This document shows positions 6,477 to 8,397 of a stretch of DNA of 8,397 bases, piece after piece. Position 1 is the stretch's first letter; the number at the start of each line of letters is the position of its first letter. The DNA comes from Leptotrichia sp. oral taxon 215 (lineage in GTDB: Bacteria; Fusobacteriota; Fusobacteriia; Fusobacteriales; Leptotrichiaceae). A program made the translations under genes and the position numbers. The stretch spans positions 1-8,397 of the forward strand of contig CAJPML010000035.1 of NCBI GenBank assembly GCA_905371725.1, given 5' to 3'. Below the pieces are notes generated by a model. The model ran no database searches. It saw only the letters and a program-made list of their open reading frames with translations, and was not told the origin of the DNA.

Positions 6477-6544
6477 ATAAAAAATTTTTCATAATTATGA
6501 TGTGAATTCAGGAAATGCTAAATTAATAAAAGAAATTAAGAAAT

Positions 6545-6549
6545 GGAGG
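6545..6549 (+). promoter_or_regulatory. Ribosome binding site deciding the HAD gene start
   Basis: GGAGG lies 6 bases before ATG 6556. The frame is open back to a GTG at 6502, but that start has no Shine-Dalgarno and would add a Lys-rich leader (MNSGNAKLIKEIKKWRKI) ahead of the family N-terminus. The 6556 start is therefore preferred. Confidence 0.85.
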
Positions 6550-6555
6550 AAAATA

Positions 6556-7368
6556 ATGAAATATAAACTGATTGCCACTGATATGGATGGAACATTGCTA
6601 AATGATGAACATTTAATTTCAGAGGGGAATATCGAAGCAATAAAAGAGATTCAGAAAAAAGGGGTGAAATTTGTTCTGGCAAGCGGAAGACCGAGCTTTG
6701 CAATGTTTGAGTATGCTAAAGAACTGGAAATGGCCAGATATGGTGGCTATGTACTGGCATTTAATGGTGGTCAGCTTATAGACATGAAAGATGGGAAAAT
6801 GATTTTTCATGAAGGACTTGACTGGGATGACATAAGAAAAATATATGAATTTTCCTGTGAAATTGAAATTCCGATGGCTTTATACGGAGAAGACACTGTA
6901 TATGCAAGTAAGGACACTGAAAATACAAGATTTGAAGCAAAATTATGTGGAATGAAGTTTAGAGAGTTTGGAAGTCTTGAAGAACTTGATGGTTATGGAA
7001 TAAAGGAAACTACAAAATGTATGCTTATAAGTGATCCCGAAAAAGTAAAAAAAGCGGAAGAACATATGAAATCAAAATATGGAAATGAATATTTCATAGC
7101 GATATCTAAACCGATTTTCCTTGAAATTGCCAATAAAAATATAAATAAAGGGAAGACATTGAGACAGCTGGGGGAGCTGACGGGGATAGGAATGGAAGAA
7201 ATGATTGCTGTGGGAGACAGTTATAACGATATTCCTCTTCTTGAGGTTGTTGGTATGCCGGTAGCTGTTTCCAATGCAAATGAAGAGATAAAGGCAAAAT
7301 CAAAATTTGAAAGTACATCAAATAATGATGATGCGCTAAAGACAGTTATTGAAAATTTTTTTAGATAA
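6556..7368 (+). CDS. Cof-type HAD-IIB hydrolase (sugar-phosphatase-like)
   Basis: A 270-residue cytosolic phosphatase of the Cof/YidA group; members dephosphorylate sugar phosphates or related phosphate esters with Mg2+. HAD motif I is D9 and D11 in ATDMDGTLL, motif II is S43 in LASGRP, motif III is K198 in NKGKTL, and motif IV is D221 and D225 in GDSYNDIPLL. Residues about 85-190 form the C2B cap, which sets substrate choice; no specific substrate can be read from it. The end (MPVAVSNANEEIKAKSKF, then TSNNDDALKTVIENF) is typical and intact. It follows the threonine-aldolase-family gene by 79 bases on the same strand. A weak promoter-like pair (TTGTAA 6471-6476, TATGAT 6496-6501, 19-base spacer) lies in between, so it may be partly independent. 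Confidence 0.95.
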   Translation: MKYKLIATDMDGTLLNDEHLISEGNIEAIKEIQKKGVKFVLASGRPSFAMFEYAKELEMARYGGYVLAFNGGQLIDMKDGKMIFHEGLDWDDIRKIYEFSCEIEIPMALYGEDTVYASKDTENTRFEAKLCGMKFREFGSLEELDGYGIKETTKCMLISDPEKVKKAEEHMKSKYGNEYFIAISKPIFLEIANKNINKGKTLRQLGELTGIGMEEMIAVGDSYNDIPLLEVVGMPVAVSNANEEIKAKSKFESTSNNDDALKTVIENFFR

Positions 7369-7385
7369 TCAGAATTTTTAACTAT

Positions 7386-7391
7386 TTGACA
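7386..7391 (+). promoter_or_regulatory. Possible -35 box upstream of the HD-domain gene
   Basis: A perfect TTGACA stands in the 88-base gap after the HAD gene. The matching -10 is unclear: TATATT (7404-7409) is too close at 12 bases, and TTTAAA (7410-7415) at 18 bases matches only 4 of 6 positions. The gap is otherwise AT-rich with no clear terminator or operator. Confidence 0.35.
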
Positions 7392-7456
7392 ATTTAAAAA
7401 TTTTATATTTTTAAAGATGAATTTATACAAATATTTTAATGTTTCAAGTACAATAA

Positions 7457-8362
7457 ATGAAAGTGATTAATAAAAATATGGAATTAATAAGTTCAGGAAT
7501 ATATAAAATAAAAGATGAATTATATGGAGAATATTCAGTTGAAAAAATTATTTATGAAATTATTAATACTGAAACTTTTAAAAGACTGAAAAATATTCAT
7601 CAGGGTGGTGGAGCCTTTCTTGTAAAAAAAGAGTGGAATTTGAAAAGATATGAACATTCTATAGGAGTAATGCTACTGGCACTGAAGTTTGGAGGTAGTC
7701 TAGAAGAACAGATAAAAGCCCTTTTGCATGATATATCACATTCGGCATTTTCCCATGTTATAGATTATGTTCTAGGAAATGAGGATGAAAACTGGCATGA
7801 TATGATTCAGGATAAATTTCTGGAAAAAAACGATTTGATTGAAATTTTTGAAAGATATGGTTTGGATATAAAAAGTATAATGAGTACATATTATGAAACT
7901 TTGGATGCTGATTTACCTGATTTATCTTATGATCGTCTAGATTATACATTGAGGGATATGTATAATGAGAAAACAATAAACAAAAAAGAAATTGATGAAT
8001 TTCTGAAACATTTAGTTATATGTGATGACAAGTTGTGTATAGATTCCATAGAAATGGGTAAATGGTTTTCTGAACTCTATCATAAGGAAATAACCGAATA
8101 TATAAGTGCTCCTTTAAATAAATATGCAAATACAATGCTTACAAAATTATTGAAAAGAGCATTGAAAGAGAACATTATAAAATTAAGTGATTTTGAACTG
8201 ACAGATGATGTCATGATGGAAAAAATAAACAACTCATATATGAAAAAAGAACTGGAAAATATAAAAAATAGAAAAGATTTTAAAGAATTTATTTTATCAG
8301 GTGATAAGATAAAATCAAAAAAAAGATTTATTAATCCATGTATTGTATTTGCTTATGTTTAG
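7457..8362 (+). CDS. HD-domain phosphohydrolase (dNTPase/SAMHD1-like), C-terminus probably altered
   Basis: A 301-residue protein of the COG1078-type HD family, related to dGTPase, YwfO and SAMHD1. The N-terminus holds the characteristic ELYGEYSVEKIIYEII and TFKRLKNIHQGG. The metal set H...HD...D is visible: H67 in RYEHSIG, H91/D92 in LLHDISHSAFSH, and D159 in LSYDRLDYTLRD. Characterised relatives are dNTP triphosphohydrolases, but dNTP activity here is inferred. The protein runs in family style to KKRFINPC, then ends VFAYV at a TAG that lies inside the antisense rpmJ reading frame, so the usual tail of a few dozen residues seems missing. There is no Shine-Dalgarno before ATG 7457; Met8 (7478) is an alternative start that also lacks one. 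A 5-codon frame (MFQVQ, 7439-7456) ends directly at the ATG. It is on the same strand as the HAD gene but 88 bases away. Confidence 0.88.
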   Translation: MKVINKNMELISSGIYKIKDELYGEYSVEKIIYEIINTETFKRLKNIHQGGGAFLVKKEWNLKRYEHSIGVMLLALKFGGSLEEQIKALLHDISHSAFSHVIDYVLGNEDENWHDMIQDKFLEKNDLIEIFERYGLDIKSIMSTYYETLDADLPDLSYDRLDYTLRDMYNEKTINKKEIDEFLKHLVICDDKLCIDSIEMGKWFSELYHKEITEYISAPLNKYANTMLTKLLKRALKENIIKLSDFELTDDVMMEKINNSYMKKELENIKNRKDFKEFILSGDKIKSKKRFINPCIVFAYV

Positions 8363-8397
8363 GGTTTTCGCATATTACTCTTACTTTTCCGTGACGC
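8331..8397 (-). CDS. rpmJ: Ribosomal protein bL36, C-terminal part (partial)
   Basis: Read on the minus strand from the right edge, the frame gives RHGKVRVICENPKHKQ followed by IQYMD and TAA (8333-8331). This is the near-invariant C-terminal half of bL36, including Cys and His positions of its zinc ribbon. bL36 is a small 50S subunit protein of about 37 residues, so the first 15 or so lie beyond the window. Family members normally end KHKQxQG; here Tyr-Met-Asp replaces the final Gly. The gene converges on the HD-domain gene and the two overlap by 32 bases (8331-8362) with no terminator between. The altered tail together with the truncated HD protein points to a junction near 8340-8349, either real or from assembly. 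Confidence 0.9.
   Translation of the reverse strand, partial: RHGKVRVICENPKHKQIQYMD

Noticed and set aside
6502..6555. GTG start giving an 18-residue N-terminal extension of the HAD phosphatase
   Set aside because: There is no Shine-Dalgarno at GTG 6502, while GGAGG 6 bases before ATG 6556 gives the normal Cof-family N-terminus.
8363..8397. End of an insertion sequence truncating the HD gene, suggested by the rise in G+C
   Set aside because: Reading the minus strand gives the bL36 C-terminus, which explains the composition change without a mobile element.
1..8397. CRISPR array, tRNA, rRNA, phage or defence genes
   Set aside because: No regularly spaced repeats, no cloverleaf-like segment and no matching protein motifs were seen on either strand.

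Overview
This 8.4 kb window is AT-rich chromosomal DNA (I estimate about 30% G+C) from a bacterium with an outer membrane. It most resembles Fusobacteriota, probably Leptotrichia or a close relative. The grounds are the A/T-rich codon use with strong AGGAGG-type ribosome binding sites, a signal-peptide-bearing beta-barrel plus OmpA-C protein at the left, and housekeeping proteins of fusobacterial/Firmicute flavour. The genus is an inference from pattern recognition and was not tested by search.

Layout. Positions 2-61 may be the 3' tail of an upstream gene. An AT-rich leader with a textbook sigma-70 promoter drives a monocistronic ompA-family gene (256-1380), closed by a clear intrinsic terminator (1400-1432). 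A second promoter precedes adk (adenylate kinase, 1543-2172), whose strong ribosome binding site is separated from the start codon by a perfect hairpin. Then come map (methionine aminopeptidase, 2299-3072), a DUF1304 four-helix membrane protein starting at TTG (3130-3495) and galE (3516-4538). A long foldable inverted repeat (4570-4658) separates galE from a second same-strand group: an S51 peptidase E-like protein (4695-5405), a threonine-aldolase-family PLP enzyme (5451-6476) and a Cof-type HAD phosphatase (6556-7368). An HD-domain phosphohydrolase (7457-8362) follows.

Right edge. Read on the minus strand, the last 67 bases encode the C-terminus of ribosomal protein bL36 (rpmJ). Its 3' end overlaps the 3' end of the HD gene by 32 bases with no terminator between them. 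Both reading frames end atypically there: the HD protein appears to lack its C-terminal tail, and bL36 ends in YMD instead of the usual final Gly. I read this as a recombination or assembly junction near 8340-8349. In many bacteria rpmJ lies just downstream of adk-map (adk-map-infA-rpmJ), so finding it here inverted and 5 kb away is notable.

Functionally the window is mostly housekeeping: envelope anchoring (OmpA), nucleotide balance (Adk, possibly the HD enzyme), N-terminal Met removal (Map), UDP-sugar interconversion (GalE), and peptide, amino-acid and phosphate-ester turnover (peptidase E, aldolase, HAD). I found no CRISPR array, tRNA, complete mobile element or defence system, and no convincing case for a new multi-gene system. 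The parts worth a second look are the right-edge junction, the leader architectures of ompA and adk, and the 4570-4658 structure. No gene-free stretch exceeds about 195 bases.
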